A stretch of 64,000 bases of DNA from Vandiemenella viatica. Its lineage: Eukaryota > Arthropoda > Insecta > Orthoptera > Morabidae. The translations under genes and the position numbers were made by a program. This document shows positions 23,404 to 35,453 of this stretch, in pieces. Where the stretch lies: contig CM061919.1 in NCBI GenBank assembly GCA_031002005.1, positions 229,150,739-229,214,738 of the forward strand, read 5' to 3'. Under the pieces are notes generated by a model. It was given only the letters and a program-made list of their open reading frames with translations, ran no database searches and was not told the origin of the DNA. The first letter of the stretch is position 1; each line of letters begins with the position of its first letter.

Positions 23404-23584
23404 ATAAAAATTCAATTGCTTTGGCTTAATATCAATTGTTTATACAAATTTCAGTGTACGGTTTTGTGCGAACGCTTCAAAAAGACACTTGACTGAACCA
23501 AAAATAAACTCAAGTCAAATCAGGGGCCGCCGTGAAGATGCAATCTAGTAATACTCCATGAGTACTGCAAAAAAAAAAAAACTT

Positions 23585-24030
23585 CGGTTTAGGTGCTCAG
23601 AGGTTAAAATGTGTGAATTGGTCTTCTGGGGTCTCCGGTTCAAATTCCGGTGTCAATCAAAATTTTTTTATCTGTCTTCAAACTGAACTTACTCTCAGCA
23701 AGGATTTGCTTTCTTTCCTTGGTTTATTCAAATGTCCTTTTATGTTGCGGATTGCATGGAAAATTCAAATTTTGTGGCTTGGGTGGCCGAATTACACTTG
23801 TGGTTTTTCCATCAAGTAACGCCATATTTATTTTTGTTTTGGTTTTAGGATCTTTACGTCTTGTAGATGTAGATAAGGCTTTCGTGTTCAATACCGATGG
23901 GGAAAACGATTTTTACGAGCTTTGCTATTATCGTAAGAGCTACGTCATTTGGATTCACGATAAACAGCAGGTCCCAGATGAAAGGCTCTTCTTTCTCCGA
24001 CACATAGGCTTAGAAAGCCCCCTCTAGGAG
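23585..24030 (+). other. Unrecognised region with tRNA-like head and an ORF
   Basis: 23588-23660 has a box-B-like GGTTCAAATTCC, perhaps an old SINE head. The ORF at 23650-24027 (125 codons) ends with a segment rich in Asp, Tyr and Arg (DVDKAFVFNTDGENDFYELC). An AG acceptor precedes that segment at 23849, but no family is recognised and the ORF continues into a stop without a donor. Not called a gene. Confidence 0.25.
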
Positions 24031-24790
24031 GATCTAACCAACCTTCGGGTTGTCAACTATGTTAAATTTTTGAGAGTAATGTGTGACTACATCGAGAAGA
24101 ATCAGTGTGTTTTAAAGCAGAGAAAATTCGCTTGTGATTTTTAACAGTGTGATGTTCGTAAAACTGCACAGTGCAGAAATGTGGAAACGGTTTTACGATA
24201 GTTTGACTCCCTATCGGATCACCTAAATTGCCTTTAAACTTGATTTCTCCATAAACTTGACTTCCGGCTATAGAGGTTAGACGCAGCTGTGGTGAACGAA
24301 GCTGGCAGAGAACAGCCTACGCTGTTGGCGAGAAGACATAATACACAGTCTCCACGTGATATCAATTCCTCATTCTAATAACCAGTACAAAAACAATTCG
24401 TTTTCACGAACTATCCTCTTACATGAACTCACACATACTAACCAGTAACTAAGCAGGTCACTCTACGTTGGAGGATGCAGAGGGTCGCTTGTTCTAGCCT
24501 CCCTTCGGCAATTTCAGAGTTACGCTGAATTGTTTATTACTTTTCCCTGAGATAAGTGGATGTAAAACACTCTTTTAATTGTACTTCAGTACGAATTATC
24601 AACAGGAATTCTATATATTAGTTCTGTTACCAACTTCGCTTTTTTCAACTTAAAAAAAACCTACAGCAATGAATAAGATATCAGCAAATATGATTTTTTA
24701 CTTATTACTAACATAACATACTCAATTAATATTCGTAGTTTTTAGCCACAAAAAAAATATACTGACGTAAGTTATGAACATTTAATTTAC
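24031..24790. other. No recognisable gene
   Basis: AT-rich intronic sequence. Confidence 0.4.
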
Positions 24791-24794
24791 TTTT

Positions 24795-25180
24795 TCTAGG
24801 TATTTTAAAGTACTATATGCTTCATAAAACTGGAAAAAAGTAACCAAAATTACGTAGTCAACGACCATATTAACATAATCCACAGGGTGAAGTGTTTATC
24901 TCTGGTTTAGTGTGATCCTCGTTGGGTATCTGTTCAGGTTGAGAAAATTTTGTCTACCTTCAACGTGGTGTGATCTTTGGCACCTATCTGCTCGGATCGT
25001 GAATAAATTATCATTTATTGTTCCGTCAACCGTTTGCGTAGTCATAAGACATAACGCAGTTTTAAGTTAGATCCCAGTCATTCAAACTAACTGAATCGGT
25101 TCAGTAGTTTTTGCGTGATGACCTTAATAAATAAATCCCTAGGAAACCCTACCTACAGATTTATATAAGCAGTGATGAGT
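24795..25180 (-). mobile_element. Dispersed element, Helitron-like 5' type, copy B
   Basis: Related to 14226-14600. On the minus strand it opens TATAAATCTGTAGGTAGGG, then CACGCAAAAACTACTGAACC, a block seen near the 5' end of many insect non-autonomous elements; compare the plus-strand copy at 52853. Confidence 0.55.
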
Positions 25181-26680
25181 TTAAGTGACAACAACACTTC
25201 GACTTTTCATGACCATAATGATCTCTAAGTATCTAATATTAAAATGGCAACAACCACACTTCGTTTAATTACTTGTTATACTGTTCTCTACACATCTCTT
25301 GTTGAGAGACAGATAAGAATTTAAATGACCAATGTCGATAACGACAAGAAACAACTTAACATGGAGAGGTAATATTTATTTTTTACCACACACAGCACTT
25401 TAATAATTTAAGTATGCCCTTAAAATCCCTAACTAAAAGTAACGTATTCTTACACATGTAAAATGGGACTGCTAAAATTTACAACCTCTTATGCCAACTT
25501 ATACGATGCTCTTAAGTTCTGAGCTAATCGAACCATTGTAAAGTAACACTCGAAGTGAACATCGATTGTTGATAGGAAATCTATATCTGCCAGTGATGAA
25601 AACAGTTCTGTGAATTCTTCGAGAGATAGGACTGCCCTGTCGCTATGAATGTTTCTAAGCTATTGTTTTTGTGAATCGTCTGGTTTCTGTCAAAATTGGG
25701 GATCATCTAACCACCCAAAATCAAACAGCATGCGAATATTAACTGGAACCTGTTGTACCTGCTGAAATCCAGCATAACTGCGCTTTAACTCACTAAGCGA
25801 AATAAGTTGGAACGAAAAATTAAACAATAGTTGGCATGAACATCCCGTGAGTAAATCATTGGAATTGTTATTATCAATGGTTGACGGCAGGAGCTTCGTT
25901 CAATACCGCCCCAGGTAATAAATTACTATATAACAAGAAGTGAAAGATTTCTGGACTTTTATTACTCCCAAAAAGTTGCTTAAATTCGGTAAGAGTATAA
26001 ATGTTAACCCTACCTATTTATTAAGTATGATTACAGGTTCTACGTTGAGGTACCTCTTGGGATTAAAATATTAGCAAATAAATTAAATGACTGAAGCGAA
26101 AAATAAACAAGTATTCACAGCGGAAAGTACAGTGCACTAAGAGAGGTAGTGATTAAATCTTTAGTTATCCAGCAAAAATAAAAATAAAAAGAAAGCCGAA
26201 AAGACAATACAATCTGTACATCAGCCCAAATCAACACGGTAAAGTAATTCAACGAATGTGCAGTTCACGCTCTTTGTTCAGCAGTACCACATGCCTACTT
26301 GTTATCAAAGACGTTCAGATCCTGACCATAGACTGTGGTTCGATGTCTGGACAAAGGCTCTCCGTAGATGAGGACACTTCAGGAGACACTCTGATGTTTC
26401 GAGAGCCCCAGGTCGATACCGACAGGCGAGACGAGAGGTCGAAATACGGCAGGCGGAGCAGGAGAAAATACTAAAGAGACTGCGTCTATCCTAGCATTTG
26501 TGGATTTTTTTTTTCTCTGTAGTTGGCACTGTGATATCATGATCGCCATCACTTGGTACCATTTCCAGTTTCTCGGGTGTGGTTTACGAACATGCCAGTG
26601 ATCGATTTCGATAGTTATAGACGATTATCTTCCACTGTCTCCTGTCAAAGAAAGTTTCACTGTCCATATGACTCCCAATT
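25181..26680. other. No recognisable gene; GC-richer ORF at 26256-26474
   Basis: The 72-codon ORF ends in an Arg/Asp-rich segment and a stop, with no recognised domain. It may belong to an unclassified repeat. Otherwise AT-rich intronic sequence. Confidence 0.35.
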
Positions 26681-26686
26681 CCCTCC

Positions 26687-26905
26687 CTGAGCGTGGGTGG
26701 CAGGTAATGCTCTAGCCTCGCATTCCGGAGAACGTGGGTTGGGATTCCGTCCGACCATGCACATTTCAGTTTTCCATGGTTTCCCCATATCTCTCCAGGC
26801 GAATGCCGTGATGGTTCCTTCAAAATTTCAAATCCCTTCCCGTTCCTTGTATCCATTCTTTTCCTAATGACTTCCGACGTTGACGAGACATAAAGCCATA
26901 AACAA
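26687..26905 (+). mobile_element. SINE family 1
   Basis: Head (GCCTCGCATTCCGGAG), then CAGTTTTCCATGGTTTCCCC, CTCCAGGCGAATGCCG and the GACGTTGACGAGAC 3' variant. The head is diverged. Confidence 0.8.
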
Positions 26906-27845
26906 GAAACAACCAACTCCAGCTTCCACTCTATATATCATCCTTCAGTTCGTCGATTCATCTTCTTTTTGGTCTTCTAACAGATGACTTCCCCTTTAAC
27001 ATTTTTTTTCCGAATCAACTTTTGGTAATTTTGTGTTATTCTTTTTGTTAATATATTATTCTCTAAAATACGTATTCATTCCAATACGCGTTGTGAGATG
27101 ACAAACACCACCTGACCTGCTGCCTGCCTGTCTTGAGCCGTATGCCAACTCCAGATGTAAGAGAGAAGAATGTATTTTTAGGTGATACCAGCCCCCAGCC
27201 TCCGTTACTGAATCATTCAATTTATGTGGAGTACGAAAGACTGAAATCCAGAAACCTAGCCGTTTCTACTGCAAGAGAGCAAATGACAAGTGAATTCAGC
27301 ATTCTGAGCGCATAAAAACTGCGGTGTATAAGGAACTGAAATGCCGTGGTCTTCGTTGCATCTGAAACAAACTAGACTGGAGCGATATAGTGGACGATCA
27401 ACCGAACAGGTGCGTGCCGTGCCAGATGTGTACTTGCGTCGTGTTAGTAGGGCAAGGTGCCACCGCCAGAGAACGATTGTGGGGCCGAAAGGCAAACCGT
27501 TGGACATACAGTGAGTCAGCGTACCTACAGTTGACGTTTCGTGGACTTTCAAACAACAGCTTATGCGCAAGATCGTGAAGTAAATATATAATTTTCTTGA
27601 ACGTAGGTTTTACCTTAACTATAATGTGATTGCTAAGTGTGCCAAAACGGAAAAATCAATAGCTGCAGCTGCTTCGTCGACATATTTATTCTGATATTCT
27701 GAGCTTTCATTAATACTTTAAAATTAATTATATTTTGTTCCAATATCTGCACATCAGTCGTGCACAAAAGAAATATTTACTTACCACAGAAAGAAAATTA
27801 CATGAGTATATTAATGTTGGCAGACTGTTTTCAGAACGGATTGAG
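26906..27845. other. No recognisable gene
   Basis: 27120-27590 is GC-richer with short ORFs on both strands; no domain or exon structure could be supported. Confidence 0.35.
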
Positions 27846-28070
27846 AGTCAGCGCCTGATATCTGTCTTCTTCGCGGTAGCTCCCCGGTTCGAATCCCAAT
27901 TTCGGCACCAATTATGACGGTCCTTAAAACTGCTTTGCTTTGTTCATTTGAATTACGCTAGGAATCTCCGTGGTTTGGATTCCACGTAAAGCTGTAGGTC
28001 GCGTTTACCCAGTAGGATTACCAGTTTAGCTTGGGGTAACCATGACAGAGGCGCATGCACGGCTAATCGA
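27846..28070 (+). mobile_element. SINE family 2, diverged head
   Basis: Box B CGGTTCGAATCCC and the body ending ATTCCACGTAAAGCTGTAGG, then a CCCAGTAGGATTACCAG block. Box A is decayed. Confidence 0.65.
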
Positions 28071-28429
28071 TAAACCATCACACGGTAGCCGAACAATCCT
28101 ACGGTATCTCCGGATCAACGATGCCATACACATTTATATTTTACTAAATGTGATAGGACGGAAATCTATAAAATAAGAGAAATATTTTATGGTCATAAAA
28201 TGTGTTCTTAACAATAAGGTAACAAGTGTGTACGCATGATGCTTAAAAATAGTATTTTCCATTTGAGTTCGATTAACAGGTGAGGAGCGTAAACCAATTC
28301 CTCGTGTTACCAACGGCACCGTATTTTAAGGCAGCATATTTAATGCTTTTTTAAATTTATTGTAGTATAAACTAGAAGATTTTTAAATTGAGTGACTGAT
28401 TAGCCACGGTTAAAAAAAAACATAACGAG

Positions 28430-28644
28430 GTTTTTTTGTTGTTTTACTTAAGGCTGCACTCCTCCTAGAGGTAAAGAGGGGCGGGAGAGGATTTGTGACA
28501 AGGAACAGGAAGGAATTCGGTCATAGGCTTTCAAGTAGTCATCCCGACGTTTGTAATTTCAGGAAACCATGAATGTCCAGACGGGAATTCGCGTCCTCCT
28601 GAATGCGAGGCCAGAACGTTAACCGCTCACCGCCCAGGCTTTGT
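28430..28644 (-). mobile_element. SINE family 1, internally deleted
   Basis: Minus orientation; tail and head recognisable, with a deletion in the CCATGG body region. Confidence 0.75.
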
Positions 28645-28675
28645 ATTTCCAACGAATTAAATCGCAATAACTCAG

Positions 28676-28872
28676 TGGGGATTCGGGTTCGAATCCCCGT
28701 CCGGCCATCTAGATTTTGGTTTTCCATGGTTACCTCAAATCATTCCAGGTAAATTCCGGGATGGTTCTTGCAAAATAACATGTCAAAATTTCTTCCTATT
28801 CTTTGCTCCAGTCCTTTCTTGCCTCTAATGATCTCGACGACGACCAAGCTTTAAGGAAATAAAAATAAATCA
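28676..28872 (+). mobile_element. SINE family 1, 5'-truncated
   Basis: Starts within the head at GGTTCGAATCCCCGTCCGGC and continues through GGTTTTCCATGGTTACC to an A-rich end. Confidence 0.8.
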
Positions 28873-28926
28873 CAAACCGCATTCGATTTCTTCATTTGAT
28901 TATATTTCAATGGATTATTCCAATAA

Positions 28927-30077
28927 AGACCCGTTCACACTATCGGTCAGCTCAGTTCAGCTCACGATTCAGGATAGCACTCACTAGCGGCCAGGTCAGC
29001 TCAGGTCAAGTAAGGGCAGATCAAGTCGTAGCCGAGGCCCATTTCATACGAGTTGCTCACAGCAAAAGATGCCACTATCTATTCTAAAGCTAATTAAAAT
29101 CGCACTGATTTTGGATGAAGAGAATAGTTCAAAAATACGACGGTTCAGGTTGGATCCAGAGTTTGAAAACGCTAATAGATCAAGAGATAAAAATTTTATC
29201 AGCTGGCTATGCCGTGCGAGACGAGTGGTGGGAAATGTTTTTTAAAATTTAGCTTAAACATTATGAATTGAATTAAGAAAACTTTGCGCCAATATTAACT
29301 GATAACATAATTTTAATAACATGTATTTTGCACTATTGTTTACGGAAGAATAAAATTTCATGTCATGTAGAAAGTGAATCTCAGGATGAGCGAGAGGAAC
29401 CCTTTTACCGAGAGTGGTGGTGTAACGGTTAGCGTTCTGGCCTCGTATTTGGGAGGACGCCGGATCGAATCCCCGTCCGGGCATCAAGATTTGGGTTTTC
29501 CATGGTTTCCCAAATTACTCCAGACAAATGCCGGGATGCTTTCTTCAAAAGGCCATGGCCGAATTCCTTCCTATTCCTTGCCCCCATCCTTTCCCGTCTC
29601 TAAAGACCTCGCTGTTAAGAGACGTTAAGCAGTTAGATAAAAAAAGGGAACCGTTCTGATACAAAAAAAATTAACAACATTTTTTTTTTTTAAATTCGGA
29701 AGCAGAATCTGTACATTAGCAATACGAAAACATGTAACAATATTTGAATTTATATTAAAATTTTGCCAACTTTCTAAAAATCAGAAGTAACATACTGTCA
29801 AAATATTTTTTATATTTATTATTATTTTTGTTGTTTATGAGCAGAAGTATTTAGAAGCTTGTTGCCCATATGATCTGACCAGACCTGACTGTTTCACACT
29901 AGCGGTCAGCTCAGCTCAGGTCTTGACCGTTGTTGATCGGTGGCGGCGCGATCTTCGGTTTGACCTGCCTTGCTCTGACCTGAGTGGACCGCGTAGTGTG
30001 AATGCTACCATTGTATTAAGTGTATAGCGATTTTTGACCTGAGCGGAGTTGACCGCTAGTGTGAATTGAATGGGCCT
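28927..30077. mobile_element. PIF/Harbinger-like element with TAA duplication and nested SINE
   Basis: The left end AGACCCGTTCACACTATCGG and the inverted right end AGGCCCATTCAATTCACACT lead into CGGTCAGCTC-type sequence. TAA flanks both (28924-28926, 30078-30080). Both ends hold repeated GACCTGA/TCAGGTC-like segments. Plus-strand remnant coding at 29070-29250 (ILDEENSSKIRRFRLDPEF) resembles the N-terminal region of Harbinger-type transposases, without the DDE core. A family-1 SINE is inserted at 29408-29645. Confidence 0.65.
29408..29645 (+). mobile_element. SINE family 1, nested in the Harbinger-like element
   Basis: Full-length copy with GTGTAACGGTTAGCGTTCTG, box B, CCATGG body and the TCGCTGTTAAGAGACGTTAA 3' variant shared with the 4021 and 15697 copies. 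The flanking GGAACCCTTTT and GGAACCGTTCT suggest a decayed target duplication. Confidence 0.85.
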
Positions 30078-30105
30078 TAAGAAACCACGCATAAAGGTCA
30101 GGCGA

Positions 30106-30316
30106 TCGGGTTTTTTTTTTTTAATGGCATTCCGCTACTGGGCCATACAGCCAGCTCAATGCGATTTGATGCTATCAAGTATTGACACAAGGACACTACA
30201 ACACGGACAAGACATTCACAGACACAACACTAAACACCCATGCCCTCGGCCGGACTCGAACCGGCGACCTTCGGTACGCGGACTAGCACTCTAACCCCTA
30301 CGCTACCGAGGCCGGC
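30106..30316 (-). mobile_element. SINE family 3
   Basis: Same head (CGGTAGCGTAGG, box B GGTTCGAGTCCGG) and TGGGTGTTTAGTGTTGTGTC body as 18787-18978, with the poly-A tail seen as poly-T at 30110-30122. Confidence 0.85.
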
Positions 30317-30319
30317 GAC

Positions 30320-30620
30320 GATCAGTGTTATGAATGAACCGCAGCGAGGAAGTAATGGTTTCATTTAGTTGGGCAATAACAGAGCCAGCTGGGAGGTCCC
30401 CCAACGTCGTCAGGAATCCATTTAGCGCCGCGAACCGGCCGGTCTCTTGTGCAAGCTGAATCGATTTCCGGAGAGTAAACTTTCCTCGTTAGTCCACGCG
30501 CAAACAAACACGAGCTGAGCACAGACCGGCATAGCTGACGCACCACCGTATGTCCTATACCGTGCAGCTGCTGCGTGTAATATGATCCCCCGTATCGTTC
30601 TTCCAAAGGACCATGGTCGT
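30320..30620. other. GC-rich patch without assigned gene
   Basis: The minus ORF 30606-30361 (81 codons) lies in GC-richer sequence but has no recognised domain or splice signals. Confidence 0.3.
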
Positions 30621-30713
30621 CAGATCATAAAAACACGAATATTATGTTTTACTACCTATAATAACACAGTATACCATTCTGTATACATATGAGGATGATA
30701 TGTAAAAATCTTA

Positions 30714-30875
30714 CCGACCGTGGTGGGTTAGTCGTAACTCTCGACCCTAGCATTCCGGGGGATGCGGTTTCAAATTCCCGTCCAACCATCCTGATTTCGG
30801 TTTTCCGTGGTTTCTTGTAATCTCTATAGGCTAGTGTGAGGAAGGTTCTTTTAAAAGACCGTGGCTGAAATTAAT
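30714..30875 (+). mobile_element. SINE family 1, old
   Basis: CCGACCGTGGTGGGTTAGTC head and the GGTTTTCCGTGGTTTC body, strongly diverged. Confidence 0.6.
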
Positions 30876-31002
30876 ATAAAACATGTAAACCTCTTTGCCT
30901 GAATCATTCATTATTTTATTTTTAAACAATGTAGCAAAGAACCAAACTGTTACCAAATTTCCTGTTTCACAGTACGCCGATGGTGTGGCATCGATGCATG
31001 GA

Positions 31003-31262
31003 ACTTTTTTTTTTTTTTTTTTTTTTTGCTTATGACTTTAAGCTTGGTCGACGTCGAGGTCATTAGAGGCGGGAAAGGACTGATGACAAGGAATGGGAAG
31101 GAATTCCACCATTGCCTTTTTTTAATGAAGCATCCCGGCATTTGCCTGGAGTGATTTGGGGAAACCATGGAAAAAACAAATCAGGATGCCCGGACGGGGA
31201 TTCGAACCGGCGTTCTCCTGAATGCGAGGCCTCAGAGTGTTAACCATTCACCCACCACGTTT
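31003..31262 (-). mobile_element. SINE family 1, full length
   Basis: Minus orientation with a long poly-A tail (poly-T 31003-31027), the CGACGTCGACCAAGC 3' variant and an intact box B. TGGAAC occurs on both sides and may be the target duplication. Confidence 0.9.
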
Positions 31263-33085
31263 AGTTGGAACGTTTTAGACTAACCTCGTGTTTTGTAGGC
31301 GATTCAGACACCAAATAATTTTTGGCAGGAAATTGATGGTAATTTGTGCTGCGATAATGAATTTTACAGTTTAAGTTACAATCATGTAGAATGATGTGCG
31401 ACTGAAAAAAAGATAGAGCACAGCCTAATGTTTACGACATTCGATAAGGTATGTTGTTCTAAATAAAAGTATCTTTAAAAAAAAAAAAAGTAGAAGAAAG
31501 TAGAAGAAATGAAGAAATAGACTAAACCACCTGCAGCATAAAATTCGTTACTTGCTTGTAACTTATTTTCGCATTCCTCATATGCGGTTCAGAAAAGACG
31601 CGTAACTAAAATTTTTCATATCACAGGCAGTAACGAATATATAACCACAGTTTCGTGAGAAACGGTTTATTCGAAATTGTGATATTGTTCAATGAATAAT
31701 GGCAATTTCTCTTCAAATCGAAAAATCAAAAAGTAAACAACCAGCTCTCGCGAATAGCAATGTTTATATAAACTTTTATTCTGCATGAAACTTCTATATT
31801 TCCAGGCAGTTTTCTAGTTGCCTCAAAAATGTTTTCAGGTTATATCTCATATCTTTATGTACTTCGTAACAGTTATAAATTTTATGACAGTCACTCAGAT
31901 CACACCCTGTTAATTTGCATACGTAGTTGTATGAGACAGCCAGATTTTACCCACCAATAAATCGGAATACTACACCCAATATCGTCTGCCATCAATTTCA
32001 TTATAATTATTTTTGACCACGGCACCTGAAATAAATTTTTTGAAGATTGATAATGAAATCTTTTACAAGATTTGAAAATTGGAGTGATTGTTATAATAAG
32101 GAAAATAGTGTGAAATTGTTGCACTGCGGCTTTTTTTTAAAAAGCATTTTTTTTTTTTTTTTTTTTTTTTTGTTGGGGGCGGGGGGATTGTTATTGGCAT
32201 AAAGATTTCACTTAGCAATAATCTTTTTCTTCATACTATGAACTATCACCATAACAGTTTCAACATAAGCAAAAGGAGAGGAGGGAATTTTCAAAATTGA
32301 TACTAAAGCACGTCACGATACAGTTGAAAATATCCGCATGGAACTGAAGTAATACGGTGACATTAAATCTTATATGAAAGAAACATTTAATTTAAAATAC
32401 TGAAATTCGCGTATTTCACGCTGTGCCGCGAAATGTCAGTTATGATTCTGGTCCAGGTTGTCTAGATTTCGAATCCTTGTGGGGTTACTTTCATCCACAC
32501 TAAATAATTACGACAGGAACATGGCGTACATGAAATCAACATAAATTAAAAATAAATGTCATAATTCTTAAGAAGTGTGCTGTGTCATTCTGCTTTAACT
32601 GCTTGAAAATCAAAACTAATATCTCGCAAGGATACGTTCGCTTTATCGTTTACTGTAACAGAACCTATACGGTAATTCTTACGAAACTAAAATCTGTCAT
32701 TTCTCGAAACTAATGCTAATGTACATTTCGTTCGTTATGTTTTAATCCAAATTATCATGAACAAAGAGTTTTAGCGTTTTGTGCAGCCAAATTTTGATCA
32801 AAATTCGGTTCATTTTATTATGTTACGCAACGTGTGGAGATTTCAGTTAGTGGTAATGAAAATAAGAAAAATTTCAGCTACAAACATGTACAACGTTTAT
32901 TCAAAACAAGAAATGCATTTTTCATAATCTAAAATAACAATTAAGCGACAAAAAGCACTTTCTTTCAGTAATATTGATTATAAATGAGTGCATGCCTCTA
33001 TTCTATACTAAACACGAAATGAATATAAACAACGTAGGATGGTAATGAAACAAGCAAAGTAGTTTATGAATTACGATATACTTAC
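31263..33085. other. Upper part of the first intron of the MANSC gene
   Basis: AT-rich with a 27-base T run at 32144-32170; no other feature recognised. Confidence 0.5.
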
Positions 33086-33397
33086 TTTCTCCTCAAACAC
33101 GAAAACATCGCAGGAGTCCGTTTCACAGCACGTCCTTAAGCATTCTTCTCTTGAATTGACGTCTACTTCGTTAATATATTTCGCTCCCATTTCTATAGAG
33201 TCTTGCGTTCTAATAATTTTATCGTCATGAATGTCAAAGCTTTCGATGCAATTCTGAAAATCCGTATACCGCTTTCTTATATTCTTGTCCCGCATTTTCG
33301 TAATTTCGGTAGCATTTCGATGAATATTTCCATTAACACTACAAAGTATAGCCAAACAACCAACAACAAATTGTATTATCCTCAACAGCGTCCACAT
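33086..33397 (-). CDS. MANSC-domain protein, first coding exon with signal peptide
   Basis: The minus-strand ATG at 33397 opens 104 codons ending at a GTAAGT donor (33085), phase 0. Residues 1-23 form a typical signal peptide (hydrophobic LLRIIQFVVGCLAILC, then SVNG). Cysteines follow in NCIESF and in EECLRTCCETDSCDVFVFEEK-type spacing (single C, CC, C), the first half of the MANSC motif. The missing half is exactly what the phase-0 exon at 21804 supplies. The mature protein therefore enters the secretory pathway and is secreted or displayed at the surface. NAT near residue 28 is a possible glycosylation site. A plus-strand gene starts about 0.3 kb upstream in the opposite direction. Confidence 0.85.
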
Positions 33398-33700
33398 ACT
33401 GGAGGTATAAAATTTCTTAAAAATTCGAAAAAAGTCACTGCAAAGACACTGGTAACGATACGGGTATGTCTAATTCAGCTGCACATCAGCTGTAAAAATA
33501 AAATGGCAAATTGGATCGATAAAGAATCCTTTGCGCGATATCTCTGACGCTTGCCGTAAGCTCTTTGGCCATTGCACGGAGTTTCTAAGTCTGGTCACCA
33601 GGTGGCAGCAACCGATACTTCAGCGCTCTCTGTATGTGGCATTGTCTACTAACAACACGAATGCAGTGACATCTGGTGGCGCGCTGCAACACCGATCGGC
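33398..33700. promoter_or_regulatory. Probable bidirectional promoter region
   Basis: Lies between the ATG of the minus-strand MANSC gene and a plus-strand first exon ending in a strong donor at 33895. Start sites cannot be placed from sequence; no TATA box is obvious. Confidence 0.35.
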
Positions 33701-33895
33701 GAGAAGTCAGTGCTTGTTAGGCGTTGAAGGAGTAAGGGTAGTTGGATCGTTGTTTATGCACGTTAGAGCTTGTTATTTATTAATTTGGAACTCATTAGTG
33801 ATGTGCAAGTGATAACTTTTACACGCGGCTTCAGGAACTGATATACTTGTTTTAGAGCAATCGAAGCTCTATAAACCTTCAGTTAGATTCTACCG
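33700..33895 (+). other. Probable 5' untranslated exon of a plus-strand gene
   Basis: Ends CTACCG|GTAAGTAAAT, a near-consensus donor. It has no long ORF in a single useful frame and is followed, 1.2 kb later, by an exon that begins after an acceptor and carries its own ATG. The upstream boundary is a guess. Confidence 0.4.
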
Positions 33896-33899
33896 GTAA

Positions 33900-35120
33900 G
33901 TAAATATTTCTTGACTTTCTGGAGTCACTGTATGTCTGAATTCTGTATTATAAATAAAACCTTTTAATATTCATTCTCTTGTTTTGTTTGAAACATGAGT
34001 CTATTGACTTTATCACGAAACACACATTGACATAAAAGGCGTGTAAGAGTAAACTCTGCAGAAGAATCATTTTCATAGTCTACAAATGTTTGGTTATTTG
34101 AAGAAGTCATTTCTATACTCTTGTGGTTGCAGCATTAGTGTCTTGTTTATCTCTTACTGTTGAGTGTTAAAAGTCAGTAATGAGAACTATGTAGCAATTC
34201 AAAACCATTCTGTTGTCACAACAGGACTAGTGGTTTTTTCCGTATTTCAATCATCTGAATTATCACCTAGTTCCCAGTGTTTATTGAACTACAGACAACA
34301 AACAATAAATAACAACAACAGACAAAAAGGAAAGGTTTCCGTTTCTACCTATCACCAGTAGTTAATTATTCATTTGTTTAATTGTATCACAGCAATTATT
34401 GAGTATTTCATCAGACGGTGGATTCCTGAATTCACTAAATTTGGCAGGAAGAAAATAGCAGCACTAGAAAAAGGATTGTGTTCACGTAATCCAATTTTAA
34501 CTGTTGCGACAGTCGTGGCTTAACAAAAATTGACTGTTAAGCAGGGAAATGTTCTTAATATTTGACGGGACATTTTTAGCTGTTTAAGATTTTTTTATTA
34601 GTAAATTTGTGTTAATGAAGTAATTGCAGTTTGCTGAGCATGACAGCGTAACTTGATTTGTTCTGCATTTGGTCTGGTAATGCCTGCCTAAGCAGAAGAC
34701 TAGAAGCATGGCTTCGGTGTTGTTGCAAGAAAAGCTCTGGTAATGGAATGTCTAGTCGAATTTTTGTTACGGGAACCCTTGGATAACTTAAAAGTTCCCA
34801 AATGAAGGCGTATTCTACACATGGATGAACTGAACAATAGTGAAAGAAGGTAGAAAAAATTAAAATCCTCCCTTAACTTTTTATTAATAGTAGTAGTTTT
34901 TGGGCCTATTGAATTGTGATGAATTCTATACTTCAGCAGTATCTGCAATAGGCTGTTGGAAAGAATCTATATGCAACTAACTGTTGATTACCTTTTCAAT
35001 CGGCTGTACATTGTTGTGGAAGCCCTTGAGCATCGGTCGGCTCGCAGAGATAAAATGTGAACATTACCACAAGTGCAGTATTTTTGTGCAGCGATCTAAT
35101 TTGACAGTTTCTTCGCTGTG
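33900..35120. other. Inferred intron of the plus-strand gene
   Basis: AT-rich with no recognised repeat; ORFs at 34164-34361 (plus) and 34948-34700 (minus) look incidental. Confidence 0.35.
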
Positions 35121-35141
35121 TAGTGTACATCACGTGGCAGA

Positions 35142-35281
35142 ATGAATATAAACATTTCACGTGGGATGGCTGCGGGAGTTGATAACAGTGGATTGTTATC
35201 AGAGTGTGGTATGTCAGAGATTTTGTTTACGCAGTGTCGCAGTATTGACCTGGCGAGTCTGGTTACTGCGCTCCGCCCCAG
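35142..35281 (+). CDS. First coding exon of an unidentified protein
   Basis: The exon 35124-35281 follows TTTCTTCGCTGTGTAG and ends CCCAG|GTATGC. The ATG at 35142 opens 46 codons plus two bases (phase 2), starting MNINISRGMAAGVDNSGLLS and including SEILFTQCRSIDLASLV. There is no signal peptide or membrane segment, so it is probably cytosolic or nuclear. Codon use is balanced and GC-richer than the flanks, consistent with real coding. The family was not recognised. Reading past the donor runs into low-complexity C-rich and SINE sequence, so the ORF extension to 35579 is not coding. Downstream exons were not found. Confidence 0.55.
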
Positions 35282-35453
35282 GTATGCTTCACCCTGGACG
35301 AGGCCAAATGCTTCCGCCAAGACGCCAGCCCCCGGCTGTCCTTGCTTGACGCTACATTCACACTTTTCCATATTTCCCCCCCCCCCCCTTCCACCTTCTT
35401 ATTTACTACAGAAGCAGCATTTTTGTCAGTCAGGTGCACTCTGTAATGCATTT

